Shown: positions 45,523 through 54,427, counted from the stretch's first letter. The stretch: DNA of 64,000 nt from Clostridia bacterium (GCA_017465865.1 JAFTVF010000011.1:1-64000), one strand, 5' to 3'. Notes: generated by a model from the sequence alone, not told the origin. Translations and numbers: made by a program.

Positions 45523-47118
45523 TTATTCCGCGTCGGAAACCGTAGTCTCTTCCACGGGAACTTCTTCGTCGTCAAATTCTGCAAGCTCCGAAGCAAACTC
45601 TGCGTTCTGTTCGGGATATGCCGACAGCATAGGCGCAACGTTTTTGCCCTTTTTACGGTCGAAGTAGTTTTTGGTAATTCTCCAAACCAAACCGCCCATA
45701 ATGACAACGCCGATCAGGTTAGGCAACGCCATCAAGCCGTTGAAGGTATCCGAGATCGCCCATGCCAGCTCGCCGTCGATCACCGCCGATACGATAACCA
45801 GCAATACGTACGCTACCTTAAATACGGTAGTGGAAATTTTTCTACCCTTATCGCCCGTTTTACGGAACAGGAAATCGACGGATTTTTCACCGTAATACGA
45901 CCAAGCGAGAATGGTGGTAAACGCAAACAGAGGAATAATCGTCGTATAAACGACTTTACCGAACATACCAAACACGTCCTCAAACGCCATCATGGATACC
46001 TGCGTATCGATATACGCGCCACTGTACAGCGTTACTTCGTCCTTACCGAACGATACGAGGATTACGAGCGCGGTAAGCGTACAGATAATAAAGGTATCGA
46101 AGAATACCTCGAATACGCCCCAAAGCCCCTGTTTTACAGGCTCGCGGGTTTCCGACGCGCTGTGCGCGATAACCGACGAACCGAGCCCCGCTTCGTTGGA
46201 GAATACACCACGCGCAAGACCCTTTTGAATGATCTGCGAGAACGCGTAGCCCATACCGCCACCCAACGCCGCTTTGAACGAGAAGATATTCCCGAAAATC
46301 AACGCAAACGCGCCACCGATTGCGGTAACGTTTACGCAAATAATAACAAGCGCCATTACAATAAACAACAGCGACATAAAGGGTACGAGAATGGACGCAA
46401 CCTTACCGATCGCCTTAATACCGCCGAGCACGACGAGTGCCAACACGACGGCAACCGCGATACCCACGACAAGCCCGACCGTAGTCTTGTTCGCGTCCGT
46501 GAACACGCTTTGGAACGTGCCCGACATTTTGTTGGTCTGTGCACCACTCATACCGATTGCCGCGAACGTACAGAACACCGCCGCCATAACGCCGAGGATC
46601 TTACCGAACGTTTTGAGTGCGGACGCGCCCTTGCCCTTTGCGTTCATGCCGATACCCTCGGACAAATAATACGCAGGACCGCCTGAGAAATCGCCGTTCT
46701 TTTCCTTTTTACGGAAGAACAGACCGAGTACGTTTTCCGCATAGTTGGTAACCATACCGAAGAATGCGGATATCCACATCCAGAACACTGCGCCAGGGCC
46801 ACCCGTCATGATCGCGGACGAAACGCCGATAATGTTACCCGTACCCACCGTACCCGAAATCGCGGTGGCGAACGCCTCGAACTGAGAAATGGAATTTTCT
46901 TTCTTGCTCTTGTTCTTATCCCGTTTCCCGATACTCTTTACCGTAGGGATAATCGTTTCTCCCCACGAAGTGCCGAATCTGCGCACCTGCAAAGCGCGCG
47001 TACGGATCGTGAGATAGATACCTGTGCCGAGGATAAGAATGATCATCGGCCAGCCCCAAACGATACCGTTGAGCCAATCGTTTGCTTTTGTGATGACGTT
47101 AATGATTTTGTCCCACAT
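45523..47118 (-). CDS. Alanine/glycine:cation symporter (AGCS family)
   Basis: 531 residues from the ATG at 47118 (GGAGGT upstream); the frame continues further into the riboswitch but is not used. About ten membrane helices. Family motifs GTVGTGNIIGVSSAIMTGGPGAVFWMW and NEAGLGSS are clear. It imports glycine or alanine with Na+ or H+. The acidic C-terminal tail (EFDDEEVPVEETTVSDAE) is unusual for the family. The glycine riboswitch upstream supports glycine as substrate. Confidence 0.95.
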   Translation of the reverse strand: MWDKIINVITKANDWLNGIVWGWPMIILILGTGIYLTIRTRALQVRRFGTSWGETIIPTVKSIGKRDKNKSKKENSISQFEAFATAISGTVGTGNIIGVSSAIMTGGPGAVFWMWISAFFGMVTNYAENVLGLFFRKKEKNGDFSGGPAYYLSEGIGMNAKGKGASALKTFGKILGVMAAVFCTFAAIGMSGAQTNKMSGTFQSVFTDANKTTVGLVVGIAVAVVLALVVLGGIKAIGKVASILVPFMSLLFIVMALVIICVNVTAIGGAFALIFGNIFSFKAALGGGMGYAFSQIIQKGLARGVFSNEAGLGSSVIAHSASETREPVKQGLWGVFEVFFDTFIICTLTALVILVSFGKDEVTLYSGAYIDTQVSMMAFEDVFGMFGKVVYTTIIPLFAFTTILAWSYYGEKSVDFLFRKTGDKGRKISTTVFKVAYVLLVIVSAVIDGELAWAISDTFNGLMALPNLIGVVIMGGLVWRITKNYFDRKKGKNVAPMLSAYPEQNAEFASELAEFDDEEVPVEETTVSDAE

Positions 47119-47189
47119 AATAAAAATACCTCCGTCGCCCGAAGATCGGGCAAAAATTTTAACCGATCGACCACTGCGGAGAATAAAAT

Positions 47190-47222
47190 TACGGAGTGAT
47201 TTTTCAATAAAATCACTCCGTA
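47190..47222 (-). terminator. Expression-platform hairpin of the glycine riboswitch
   Basis: TACGGAGTGATTTT/AAAATCACTCCGTA, 14 bp, followed by ATTTTATT on the minus strand, between the aptamers and the symporter start. Confidence 0.7.
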
Positions 47223-47269
47223 CAAAGCCATAAAGTTTCCCCGTTGGCACGAAAAACGCCCATACGAAC

Positions 47270-47455
47270 ACGGGAAAGCAATACCTCTGTCCTTTTGCCT
47301 GAGAGATTGGCGGATACTTCCGCTTTGCCCCTTCGGCACTCGCCTTTTACGAGATTCTCCGGAGTGCTATCCAACTGCAGTTCCCAGCCCTTAGGGCCAC
47401 CTGAGAGATTTACTCCTTCGGTTGAGCTTTCGCTCATCTTCTGCAATCTTCACAT
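47270..47455 (-). promoter_or_regulatory. Tandem glycine riboswitch
   Basis: Read on the minus strand, two glycine aptamer cores follow each other. The first has CCGAAGGAGTAAATCTCTCAGG and the second GCCGAAGGGGCAAAG... followed by AATCTCTCAGGCAAAAGGAC, the hallmark of gcvT-type elements. Located upstream of an AGCS symporter, it senses glycine. Whether it turns the gene on or off cannot be settled by eye. About 520 bp here (47119-47640) contain no gene apart from this element and two promoters. Confidence 0.92.
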
Positions 47456-47473
47456 AGCTTTTGCTTGTGTAAT

Positions 47474-47503
47474 ATCATATCACAACTTCTTCGCGCTTGT
47501 CAA
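47474..47503 (-). promoter_or_regulatory. Promoter of the riboswitch-symporter transcript
   Basis: TTGACA (47498-47503), 18 bp, TATGAT (47474-47479), starting transcription near 47468. Confidence 0.65.
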
Positions 47504-47589
47504 CGGTTTTTCACGCAATTTTCGACATTATTTTTCAGGGGAATGAAATTTTCTTTCCGCTTTTGGTGGCTTTTTCTCTTTTTGTGTGA

Positions 47590-47595
47590 TATAAT
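47590..47595 (+). promoter_or_regulatory. -10 of the galM transcript
   Basis: TATAAT with no good -35 at the proper distance. AAGGGGG lies just before the galM ATG. Confidence 0.4.
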
Positions 47596-47640
47596 ATAAA
47601 GGAAATCTTTTTTCGATTAAAGGATTTTCAAGGGGGCTTT

Positions 47641-48681
47641 ATGATTAAAAAAACGTATTCGTTTGAAAAAAACGGACGTACGAACGAAGTATACACTTTT
47701 ACCAACGCACAGGGCGCGCAGGTCGAAATATTTACCTACGGCGCTCGGCTACACCGTATTCTCGTACCCGATAAAAAGGGCAAGCTCGGCGATATTCTCG
47801 TCGGCTGTCGACGCGTAGAAAATTATTACGAGGACAATCCCTATTTCGGCGCAACGGTAGGCAGATACGCAAACCGTATCGGCGGTGGAAAATTTACCTT
47901 AAACGGTAAGGAATATACGCTTGAAAAGAACGACGGAGAAAATACTCTCCACGGCGGTAACACGGCGAATTTCGACCGCGTGGTTTGGGACGCGAAAATC
48001 GAGGGCGACAGGCTCGTTCTCACCCACGTTTCCCCCGACGGCGCAGGCGGGTTTCCTGGCACGCTGACGGTTACGCTCACGGTGAGTTTTTCCGACGAAA
48101 ACGAGCTCGTGCTCGACTATCAAGCCGTTTCGGACAAAGATACGCTTTGCAACTTGACCAACCACGCGTATTTCAACCTCGGCGGACAAGACACCGTGCT
48201 CGATCACGAGCTGATGATCAATTCCCGCAAGATTACGCCGACAGACGACTCGCTCATTCCCCACGGGGAATATATGGACATAGACGGCACGCCGTACAGT
48301 TTCCTGTTCCCCAAAACGCTGGGCAAGGATATGTTTTCGGACGCACCGCTTATCAAACTTTGCAACGGGTTCGATTTTAACTATTGCTTGGACCGTATCG
48401 GCAAGGGCTTGGAGCATTTTGCGTACGTGTACGACAAAGCCTCGGGACGGAGAATGGACTGCTACACGACCCTACCGGGAGTACAGCTGTACACAGGCTG
48501 TTCAACGGGCTCGTTCACGGGCAAGGGCAAACGCCATTCCTACGTAAACCATTGCGCGCTGTGCTTGGAAACGCAAGGCTATCCCAACTCGCCAAACTGC
48601 CCTCAGTACCCCTCTACGGTATTGAAAGCGGGCGAAAAATATCACGAGATCACGGCGTACCGTTTTTCGGTCAAACCGTAG
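47641..48681 (+). CDS. galM: Aldose 1-epimerase (galactose mutarotase)
   Basis: 346 residues. GRYANRIGGGKFTLNGKEY, NTLHGG, and LTNHAYFNLGG with the catalytic His are present, and the C-terminal SPNCPQYPSTVLKAGEKYHEIT segment includes a late acidic residue. It interconverts alpha and beta anomers of galactose or glucose. No gal operon is nearby. It may share a transcript with the DUF1538 gene 39 bp downstream. Confidence 0.93.
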   Translation: MIKKTYSFEKNGRTNEVYTFTNAQGAQVEIFTYGARLHRILVPDKKGKLGDILVGCRRVENYYEDNPYFGATVGRYANRIGGGKFTLNGKEYTLEKNDGENTLHGGNTANFDRVVWDAKIEGDRLVLTHVSPDGAGGFPGTLTVTLTVSFSDENELVLDYQAVSDKDTLCNLTNHAYFNLGGQDTVLDHELMINSRKITPTDDSLIPHGEYMDIDGTPYSFLFPKTLGKDMFSDAPLIKLCNGFDFNYCLDRIGKGLEHFAYVYDKASGRRMDCYTTLPGVQLYTGCSTGSFTGKGKRHSYVNHCALCLETQGYPNSPNCPQYPSTVLKAGEKYHEITAYRFSVKP

Positions 48682-48720
48682 CCACTAAGATACCAACGCA
48701 AAAACTTTCGGAGCGTTCTT

Positions 48721-50244
48721 ATGCTGAAAGCCTTACTCAAAAAATTATCGGAAGCCACCGTTTCGGTATTGCCCGTAACGGCAATCGTAGTGCTTCTAAA
48801 CTGTACACCCCTCGTTTCCTTTTCGTGGACGGAAACGATCGTTTTCACGTGCTCTGCGCTCGCGCTGATTTTGGGTATGTCCCTGTTCAACCTCGGCGCG
48901 GATATTGCCATGACCCCGATGGGCGAACAGATCGGCTCGGGGCTTTCCAAAACGGGAAAATTCAAGACCCTGCTCCTGATTTGCTTTATCATGGGCGTGT
49001 TTATTACGATTGCAGAGCCTGATTTGTCCGTTCTGGCTTCGCAGGTAAAGGACGTTTTGAACAGTACGGCACTTACCGTGTCTATCGGCGTGGGCGTGGG
49101 GATTTTTCTCGTCCTCTCCGTGCTGAAAATCGTATTCCGCGTACACCTGTCCGCAATGCTCACTTTCTTTTATATGTTACTGTTTGCGCTCGTGTCCGTC
49201 GTGCTCATTCGTGGCAACGAGAGCTTTTTACCCCTGGCGTTCGACTCGGGCGGGGTTACCACGGGCCCGATCACCGTACCCTTTATCATGGCGCTGGGCG
49301 TGGGCGTTGCGGCGGCGCTCGGGGATAAACGCGACCGTGAAAACAGCTTCGGCTTTATCGCGCTGTGCTCGATCGGTCCTATCATCGCCGTGATGTTCCT
49401 CGGCATTTTCGCAAACGGCGAAGTACAGTACGCCCTGCCCGATTATTCAATGGACAGCCACCTTGGCAGTCTTGCGACCAAGCTTCTTCACACCGTACAG
49501 GAGGTTTGCCTCGCGCTCGGTCCGATCGTTATTTTCTTCTTCGTGTTGCAGGCGATCTTTATGCGCTTGCCGAAAAAACGCTTGCGCCAAATTATCGTCG
49601 GTATTTTCTATACCTTCTTCGGGCTTGTCATCTTCCTCACCGCGGTTTCCGTCGGATTTATGCCCATCGGCTATAAAATGGGCACGCAGCTTGCGGAGCA
49701 TAACTCCGTGCTCCTCGTCGCGATCGCGTTCCTGCTCGGTTTCACCGTCGTACTTGCAGAGCCTGCGATCCACGTCTTAAACAAGCAGGTCGAAACGGTT
49801 TCGGGCGGTTCGATCAGCAAGCGTTCGATGCTCGTCGCGCTGTCGATCGGCGTGGGCGTGTCTATCGCGCTGTCGGTGATCCGTATTATTTGCGATTTCA
49901 GTATCCTGTATTATATGATCCCCGGGTATTTTATCTCGCTCGGACTTTCTTTCTTCGTGCCCCGTCTGTATACGGCGATCGCGTTCGACTCGGGCGGCGT
50001 GGCGAGCGGTCCGCTCACCTCCACCTTTATCCTGCCTTTCGTCGTCGGCGTTTGTTTCGTGTTACAGGGCGAAAGCAAGATACTTATGGACGCGTTCGGG
50101 TTGGTGGCGATGGTAGCCATGACGCCGCTTATCACCATTCAATCCCTCGGCTTTAAGGCGGTCGTTACCAAACACGTCAAGGAAAAGATCGCCATGAAGC
50201 GTATCCTCGACGCAGACGACGAGCAGATCATCAACTTTATGTAA
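48721..50244 (+). CDS. DUF1538 membrane protein, probable transporter
   Basis: 507 residues, about twelve membrane helices in two homologous halves. Each half carries FDSGGVxxGPxT (FDSGGVTTGPITVPF and FDSGGVASGPLTSTF), the DUF1538 hallmark, and each an acidic AEPD or AEPAIH turn. Function is not established. The symmetric acidic motifs suggest an ion-coupled transporter. It is followed by two P-II-like genes 12 and 428 bp downstream, so its activity may be under P-II-type control. Confidence 0.9.
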   Translation: MLKALLKKLSEATVSVLPVTAIVVLLNCTPLVSFSWTETIVFTCSALALILGMSLFNLGADIAMTPMGEQIGSGLSKTGKFKTLLLICFIMGVFITIAEPDLSVLASQVKDVLNSTALTVSIGVGVGIFLVLSVLKIVFRVHLSAMLTFFYMLLFALVSVVLIRGNESFLPLAFDSGGVTTGPITVPFIMALGVGVAAALGDKRDRENSFGFIALCSIGPIIAVMFLGIFANGEVQYALPDYSMDSHLGSLATKLLHTVQEVCLALGPIVIFFFVLQAIFMRLPKKRLRQIIVGIFYTFFGLVIFLTAVSVGFMPIGYKMGTQLAEHNSVLLVAIAFLLGFTVVLAEPAIHVLNKQVETVSGGSISKRSMLVALSIGVGVSIALSVIRIICDFSILYYMIPGYFISLGLSFFVPRLYTAIAFDSGGVASGPLTSTFILPFVVGVCFVLQGESKILMDAFGLVAMVAMTPLITIQSLGFKAVVTKHVKEKIAMKRILDADDEQIINFM

Positions 50245-50256
50245 AAGAGGTTTTTT

Positions 50257-50643
50257 ATGGAGAAAAAGACAAGAAAAACCAAAAAACCCGCCACCACGGC
50301 TGGCGATATCAAAAAACTCAAAATCCTCGTTACCGTCGTCAATCGCAGCAAAACGGAATTCTTTATGGATTTTCTGACCGCTTTCGAGGTCAATTTCCAG
50401 ACCTCCGTTTTGGCGCAAGGCACGGCGAGGTCGGAAACCTTGTATATGCTCGGCTTGGAGGACTCGGACAAGAGCGTAATTTTCAGCGTAATCCGCGAGG
50501 ACAAAGCCGCGGAAGCGTTGCAAGCGTTAGAGGATAAATTCCACACGATCAAGAACGGCAAGGGCATCGCGTTTACCGTGCCTATGTCCAGCGTGATCGG
50601 CGTGGCGATGTATCGGTTTTTAAGCAATCACAGAACAAACTGA
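50257..50643 (+). CDS. P-II-like regulatory protein
   Basis: 128 residues. After a Lys-rich N-terminus the ferredoxin-like P-II fold can be followed (KKLKILVTVVNRSKTEFFMDFL, KSVIFSVIREDKAAEALQALEDKF, KGIAFTVPMSSVIG). The T-loop region is short, and the canonical uridylylated Tyr is not evident. Such variants usually bind the neighbouring transporter. Starts 12 bp after the DUF1538 gene. Confidence 0.82.
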   Translation: MEKKTRKTKKPATTAGDIKKLKILVTVVNRSKTEFFMDFLTAFEVNFQTSVLAQGTARSETLYMLGLEDSDKSVIFSVIREDKAAEALQALEDKFHTIKNGKGIAFTVPMSSVIGVAMYRFLSNHRTN

Positions 50644-50659
50644 AAGGAGAATAAGGATT

Positions 50660-51007
50660 ATGAAATATACGCACGAAGTTATTTTTTGTATCGTAAACAG
50701 CGGTTACAGCGAAGCGGTTATGGACGCGGCGAAAAAGCTCGGCGCGGGCGGCGGCACGGTCATCAACGCGCGCGGCACGGCGGGGAAAGAGGCGGAGACC
50801 TTTTTCCATATCACCGTTCAGCCCGAAAAGGAGATCGTAATGATCCTCGTTCCCGCGCAGATCAAGGACGCGGTTTTGCACGCGTTGTACAGCGAAGTGG
50901 GTCTGGACACGGCAGGTCAGGGCATCGCCTTTTCCGTACCCGTAGACAGCGTAGTAGGGCTTTCTTCCCCTGCTCCGCAGCGCTCTGAAAAACCCGAAGA
51001 GAAATAA
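50660..51007 (+). CDS. P-II-like regulatory protein
   Basis: 115 residues with the P-II core: EVIFCIVNSGYSEAVMDAAKKLGAGGGTVINARGT, EKEIVMILVPAQIKDAVLHAL, and GQGIAFSVPVDSVVGL. The GAGGGTV...GRG-like segment is closer to canonical P-II than that of the gene before it. A Pro/Ser-rich tail follows. Last gene of the DUF1538 operon. A heterotrimer or separate sensing of two signals is possible. Confidence 0.85.
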   Translation: MKYTHEVIFCIVNSGYSEAVMDAAKKLGAGGGTVINARGTAGKEAETFFHITVQPEKEIVMILVPAQIKDAVLHALYSEVGLDTAGQGIAFSVPVDSVVGLSSPAPQRSEKPEEK

Positions 51008-51040
51008 AAGAAAAATTTTTCGCGGAAAACTCATAAACGA

Positions 51041-51069
51041 TTGACATTCCGCGCCCGCAGTGCTATAAT
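51041..51069 (+). promoter_or_regulatory. Promoter of tRNA-Val
   Basis: Consensus TTGACA (51041-51046), 17 bp, consensus TATAAT (51064-51069), 16 bp before the tRNA. Confidence 0.85.
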
Positions 51070-51085
51070 GAGCGTAATCGAATAC

Positions 51086-51163
51086 GGAGGCATAGTCTCA
51101 GTTGGTTAGAGCGCTCGCTTCACATGCGAGAGGTCGTAGGTTCAAGTCCTACTGTCTCCACCA
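51086..51163 (+). tRNA. tRNA-Val (anticodon CAC)
   Basis: Acceptor GGAGGCA/TGTCTCC (one G-U), anticodon stem CTCGC/GCGAG with loop TTCACAT (CAC), T-arm GTAGG-TTCAAGT-CCTAC, discriminator A and an encoded CCA. The D-arm is one base longer than usual. Own promoter and terminator. Confidence 0.93.
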
Positions 51164-51171
51164 CAAAAATA
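51158..51171. repeat. Possible attachment repeat, left copy
   Basis: CCACCACAAAAATA spans the tRNA 3' end and recurs exactly at 54428-54441, at the far end of an AT-rich accessory segment. Confidence 0.4.
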
Positions 51172-51200
51172 GAGGACATTTTTGAATGTCCTCTATTTTT
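51165..51200 (+). terminator. Terminator of tRNA-Val
   Basis: AAAAATAGAGGACATT/AATGTCCTCTATTTTT, 16 bp, starting right after CCA. Confidence 0.85.
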
Positions 51201-51288
51201 GTGGTATTCCGACTTACAGTAGGACTTGAAGAATTTTAATTTAGTTTTTTATACAAAAAGAACGCAGGAACTTCTCTCTTGCGTTCTT

Positions 51289-51495
51289 TTAATATTCTGT
51301 TCTACCGAGTAAGTAATCCACGGAAACATCGAAATAATCTGCAATTTTAACCAGCTTATCAAGGTTTGGTTCGGCACTTCCGTTTTCATATCGAATATAC
51401 GACGGTTGCGTTATTTGTAAATACTCGGCAAGCTGTCTCTGTGTTACTTTATTTAATTTCCGTTGCTCAATTAATCTTTCCTGAAAAATTTTCAT
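51289..51495 (-). CDS. Small XRE-family HTH regulator
   Basis: 68 residues, HTH VTQRQLAEYLQITQPSYIRYENG at about 17-39 and the SVDYLLGRTEY ending. GGAG lies before the ATG. Divergent from the AT-rich gene set beginning at 51670. Two TATAGC palindromes lie in the 175 bp between them. Confidence 0.86.
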   Translation of the reverse strand: MKIFQERLIEQRKLNKVTQRQLAEYLQITQPSYIRYENGSAEPNLDKLVKIADYFDVSVDYLLGRTEY

Positions 51496-51511
51496 TTATT
51501 TCTCCATTTAC

Positions 51512-51567
51512 TTGACAATTATAGCATTTTGCTATATACTAATATAAAAATATAGCGTATCGCTATC
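51512..51567. promoter_or_regulatory. Divergent promoters with two TATAGC operators
   Basis: Rightward TTGACA (51512-51517), 17 bp, TATACT (51535-51540). Operator TATAGC-N5-GCTATA (51520-51536) fills the spacer. A second copy TATAGC-N5-GCTATC lies at 51551-51567, centres 31 bp apart. A leftward TTGATA-17-TATATT promoter for the XRE gene overlaps the second copy. Confidence 0.7.
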
Positions 51568-51669
51568 AAGAGAAAATATTATAACTTTGCGTAGAGTACG
51601 TTAATTTATGTATCTTCCGTGCGATTAAAATTTATTTACTATAATCAAACAAATGAATTGGAGAAAGAA

Positions 51670-52590
51670 GTGAATATATTACGGTCGATTTGGTATAGTT
51701 TTTTATATGAAACGTCAAGAAGATTGATATTTTTACTTGCTTTGTGGTGTGGAGTATTAGTCGCAGATATATATTTCAATAGAATGTTGGAGTTAGGTTT
51801 TTTATACGTTCTCGCTACGATTATTGCAATCGCCGTAGGCGTTGTGTATTACGTTTCATATAAGGTACTTACAAAATGCCGTGGAAATGCAAGGATTAGA
51901 TGGTTTAACGTCAACGGAAAAAATTATTACGTATCGGACCAGGTAAGTTCAATTGGCGGTGGCGGTAAATCGGAACTTTTTTTAATGATAGTATATTCAT
52001 TGGTTGCCGTGCCTATATATCTTTTTAAGGTTGTATGGAGAATAATACTCTCCCTATTCTCAAAAAAGTATAGGCAGTCAATAGAAGAATATTATGAAAA
52101 TGAATCCTACGAAATGTATAACAATCTTAAATGGGGCGGAATTTTTTCAGGTGCTTACGCTGTGATAATTGCCTTAATGTTTGGAATAATTGGTATTCAA
52201 GGACTGGTATATAGCCCTAAAAAAATTGTAATAGAAAACGCCGAAATAAATTATTATTCTAACAGTTTGGGAGACGGATATTATCTTCAATTTGATTATT
52301 ATACTACTTTTAATAAGGTCGTGGCACTTTATGCGCCTTTTGATGAAGATGAAACCGTTTTATATATAGAAGATACAAACGGCAACGTGGTCTATGAATT
52401 AAAGTTTCAAAATTTGATTTTAGATACGCGTAACTCTCAAACAACGGAAACCATTTATTTTGGTGAGGATTTTTCAAAGGAATATTTGCGCGACGGATAT
52501 AAAACGTATTTAGTCTTCGCCGAATTAGAAGCAAAATCCTTTTTAACAACAAGCAGAATGGATATAGATTACGTTGTACGAGTGTTATAA
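51670..52590 (+). CDS. Membrane protein of unknown function
   Basis: 306 residues from the GTG at 51670, which has GGAG 6 nt upstream; a GTG at 51619 has no site. Four hydrophobic segments (about 18-36, 42-64, 112-140, 160-182) precede a C-terminal extracytoplasmic domain of about 110 residues with beta-strand character. AT-rich, unlike most of the window. First gene of a three-gene set controlled by the divergent XRE protein. No family recognised. Confidence 0.72.
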   Translation: MNILRSIWYSFLYETSRRLIFLLALWCGVLVADIYFNRMLELGFLYVLATIIAIAVGVVYYVSYKVLTKCRGNARIRWFNVNGKNYYVSDQVSSIGGGGKSELFLMIVYSLVAVPIYLFKVVWRIILSLFSKKYRQSIEEYYENESYEMYNNLKWGGIFSGAYAVIIALMFGIIGIQGLVYSPKKIVIENAEINYYSNSLGDGYYLQFDYYTTFNKVVALYAPFDEDETVLYIEDTNGNVVYELKFQNLILDTRNSQTTETIYFGEDFSKEYLRDGYKTYLVFAELEAKSFLTTSRMDIDYVVRVL

Positions 52591-52643
52591 GAAATAAAAT
52601 AGCCGATAGGCTTTTTATAATAAAATTATAGGAGATAGAAAAA

Positions 52644-53912
52644 ATGGGCATATTTACAAAGTTAAAGTGTAAAAAATTAATGAAGGAACAAAAATTCGGC
52701 GAAGTTGTAAAATTATGCAATCTTACGGAATTTACTATTCCTGATGGGGTTACCTCTATTTATGGTTTTAGAAATTGTAGCAGCTTAAAGTTCGTAAATA
52801 TTCCAAGCAGCGTAACAAGTATAGATAGTGCAGCGTTCTCTGGTTGCAGTTCATTAACAAGTATAATAATCCCCGATGGAGTAACGAGCATTCCCCAGTA
52901 TGCGTTTTCTGAGTGCAGTAGCTTAAAAGAAGTAAAAATTCCCAAAAGTGTAACGAGTATTGGAGCTAGAGCATTTGAAAATTGTAAAAACTTAAAATCC
53001 ATAGAAATCCTCAACGGTGTAACGAGTATTGAGAGATGGGCATTTTCTGGGTGCACTAGTTTGGAAAATTTGGTAATTCCCGACAGTGTAACAGAAATTG
53101 GCTCTATGGCATTTTCTGGGTGCACTAGTTTGAAAAATTTGGTGATCGGTAATGGAATAACGAGCATCAATAAGGAATTTCATGGTTGTAGGAATTTGGA
53201 ACATGTGGTCATTGGCAACGGTGTAAAGAGTCTCGGTAAACTGTTCGCTTATTGCGAAAATTTGACGAGCGTAATAATTCCTAATAGTGTAACAGAAATT
53301 GGTTCTTTTGCATTTCGTGAGTGTGAAAAACTTGAAAGTATTACAATTCCAAATAGTGTAATCTCTATTGGTTCTTGTGCGTTTGCCCGTTGCAATAGAT
53401 TAAAGAGTGTGATTTTTGAAAAAAACAGTCAACTCATTTCTATAGATGACGAGGCGTTTAGATGGTGCAGTAATTTAACGAATATAACGATACCCGACGG
53501 TGTAAGAAGTATAGGAGAAAAGGCATTCCAAGGTTGCCCGTTGACGAATATAGTTTTGCCTGATGGACTAACAACTATTGGGAAAGGAGCATTTGAGAAT
53601 TGTGACCTTTTGACAAGTATAACAATTCCTGACAGTGTAACTTGTATTGATGAGTGTGCGTTTTGGGGGTGTAATAATTTGCGAAGTATAATAATTCCTA
53701 ATGGTGTAACAAACATTGGTGCCTCCGCCTTTGAAGATTGTAACAAATTGCAGAACATTACATTCAAAAAAACCGATACATGGTTTAGAGTGTTTAACAG
53801 AGATGATTGGATAGGCAAGAAAAGCGGTAAAAAGACCGACGTAACAAATAGTTCTACTAATGCAATGAATTTTAAGTCCGTTTATTATGACGATTATTGG
53901 TTTAGATTATAA
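52644..53912 (+). CDS. Intracellular BspA-type leucine-rich-repeat protein
   Basis: 422 residues, about fourteen BspA/LRR_5 repeats of 23 residues (LTSIIIPDGVTSIPQYAFSEC and variants) from about residue 28 to 380. No signal peptide or membrane segment, so it is probably cytoplasmic or exported by another route. The last 35 residues are charged and unlike the repeats. GGAGATAG lies upstream. It follows the membrane protein by 53 bp and precedes a P-loop protein by 20 bp, so the three genes likely work together. Confidence 0.85.
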   Translation: MGIFTKLKCKKLMKEQKFGEVVKLCNLTEFTIPDGVTSIYGFRNCSSLKFVNIPSSVTSIDSAAFSGCSSLTSIIIPDGVTSIPQYAFSECSSLKEVKIPKSVTSIGARAFENCKNLKSIEILNGVTSIERWAFSGCTSLENLVIPDSVTEIGSMAFSGCTSLKNLVIGNGITSINKEFHGCRNLEHVVIGNGVKSLGKLFAYCENLTSVIIPNSVTEIGSFAFRECEKLESITIPNSVISIGSCAFARCNRLKSVIFEKNSQLISIDDEAFRWCSNLTNITIPDGVRSIGEKAFQGCPLTNIVLPDGLTTIGKGAFENCDLLTSITIPDSVTCIDECAFWGCNNLRSIIIPNGVTNIGASAFEDCNKLQNITFKKTDTWFRVFNRDDWIGKKSGKKTDVTNSSTNAMNFKSVYYDDYWFRL

Positions 53913-53932
53913 AAAGAAGCGGAGAAAAGTTT

Positions 53933-54391
53933 ATGACGAAAGTAATAGTATTGCAAGGAAACGACGACACGGGAAAAACACAAACGCTAAAAAAGGTAAT
54001 CGAATTGCTCTTGCAATATAAGGCAAGGTTAATTAATTTCTCGAATAATTTCGCAAAATGGTTGCACGGTGATCAGGTTGCGGATATTTGGGCGATTATG
54101 GAATACAACGGACAAATTATTTATATCACAACTGCGGGCGATTTTCCAAAAATAATCCGTGAAACTTTCAACAACGCATTACAAATATCCAAAAAGACAA
54201 TTACGGATATTGACGTTTACGTTGGCGCTATACACACTACTCCTTTAGCGAAAGAAACTATACATGAAATAGCCCAAAAAATGCGTAACGCAAATATCCA
54301 AATTATTGATAAGGCAATAGCCTGCAACCCTGCCGATTTAGAAATTTGCAACCAAAGCGACGCTAGTCAAATTTTCAATTTAATACATTGA
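53933..54391 (+). CDS. Small P-loop NTPase, unknown function
   Basis: 152 residues. Walker A GNDDTGKT at 9-16 right after a beta strand (TKVIVLQ) places it among P-loop NTPases of the kinase-like group. A hydrophobic strand (IIYITTAGD) may provide the second strand and Walker B-like acid. It may phosphorylate or hydrolyse a nucleotide substrate. The motif resembles ATPases found next to phage or defence genes, but no named family is clear. Last gene of the AT-rich set. Confidence 0.65.
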   Translation: MTKVIVLQGNDDTGKTQTLKKVIELLLQYKARLINFSNNFAKWLHGDQVADIWAIMEYNGQIIYITTAGDFPKIIRETFNNALQISKKTITDIDVYVGAIHTTPLAKETIHEIAQKMRNANIQIIDKAIACNPADLEICNQSDASQIFNLIH

Positions 54392-54427
54392 ATAGATGCA
54401 AGCGGTGCAAATTGCGTTGCGCTCACC

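Noticed and set aside
47119..47271. N-terminal extension of the AGCS symporter
   Set aside because: It translates the riboswitch terminator. The ATG at 47118 has GGAGGT upstream.
52760..53170. Antisense frames over the LRR repeats
   Set aside because: The repeats are low in complexity and open in several frames. Only the plus-strand frame gives the BspA consensus.
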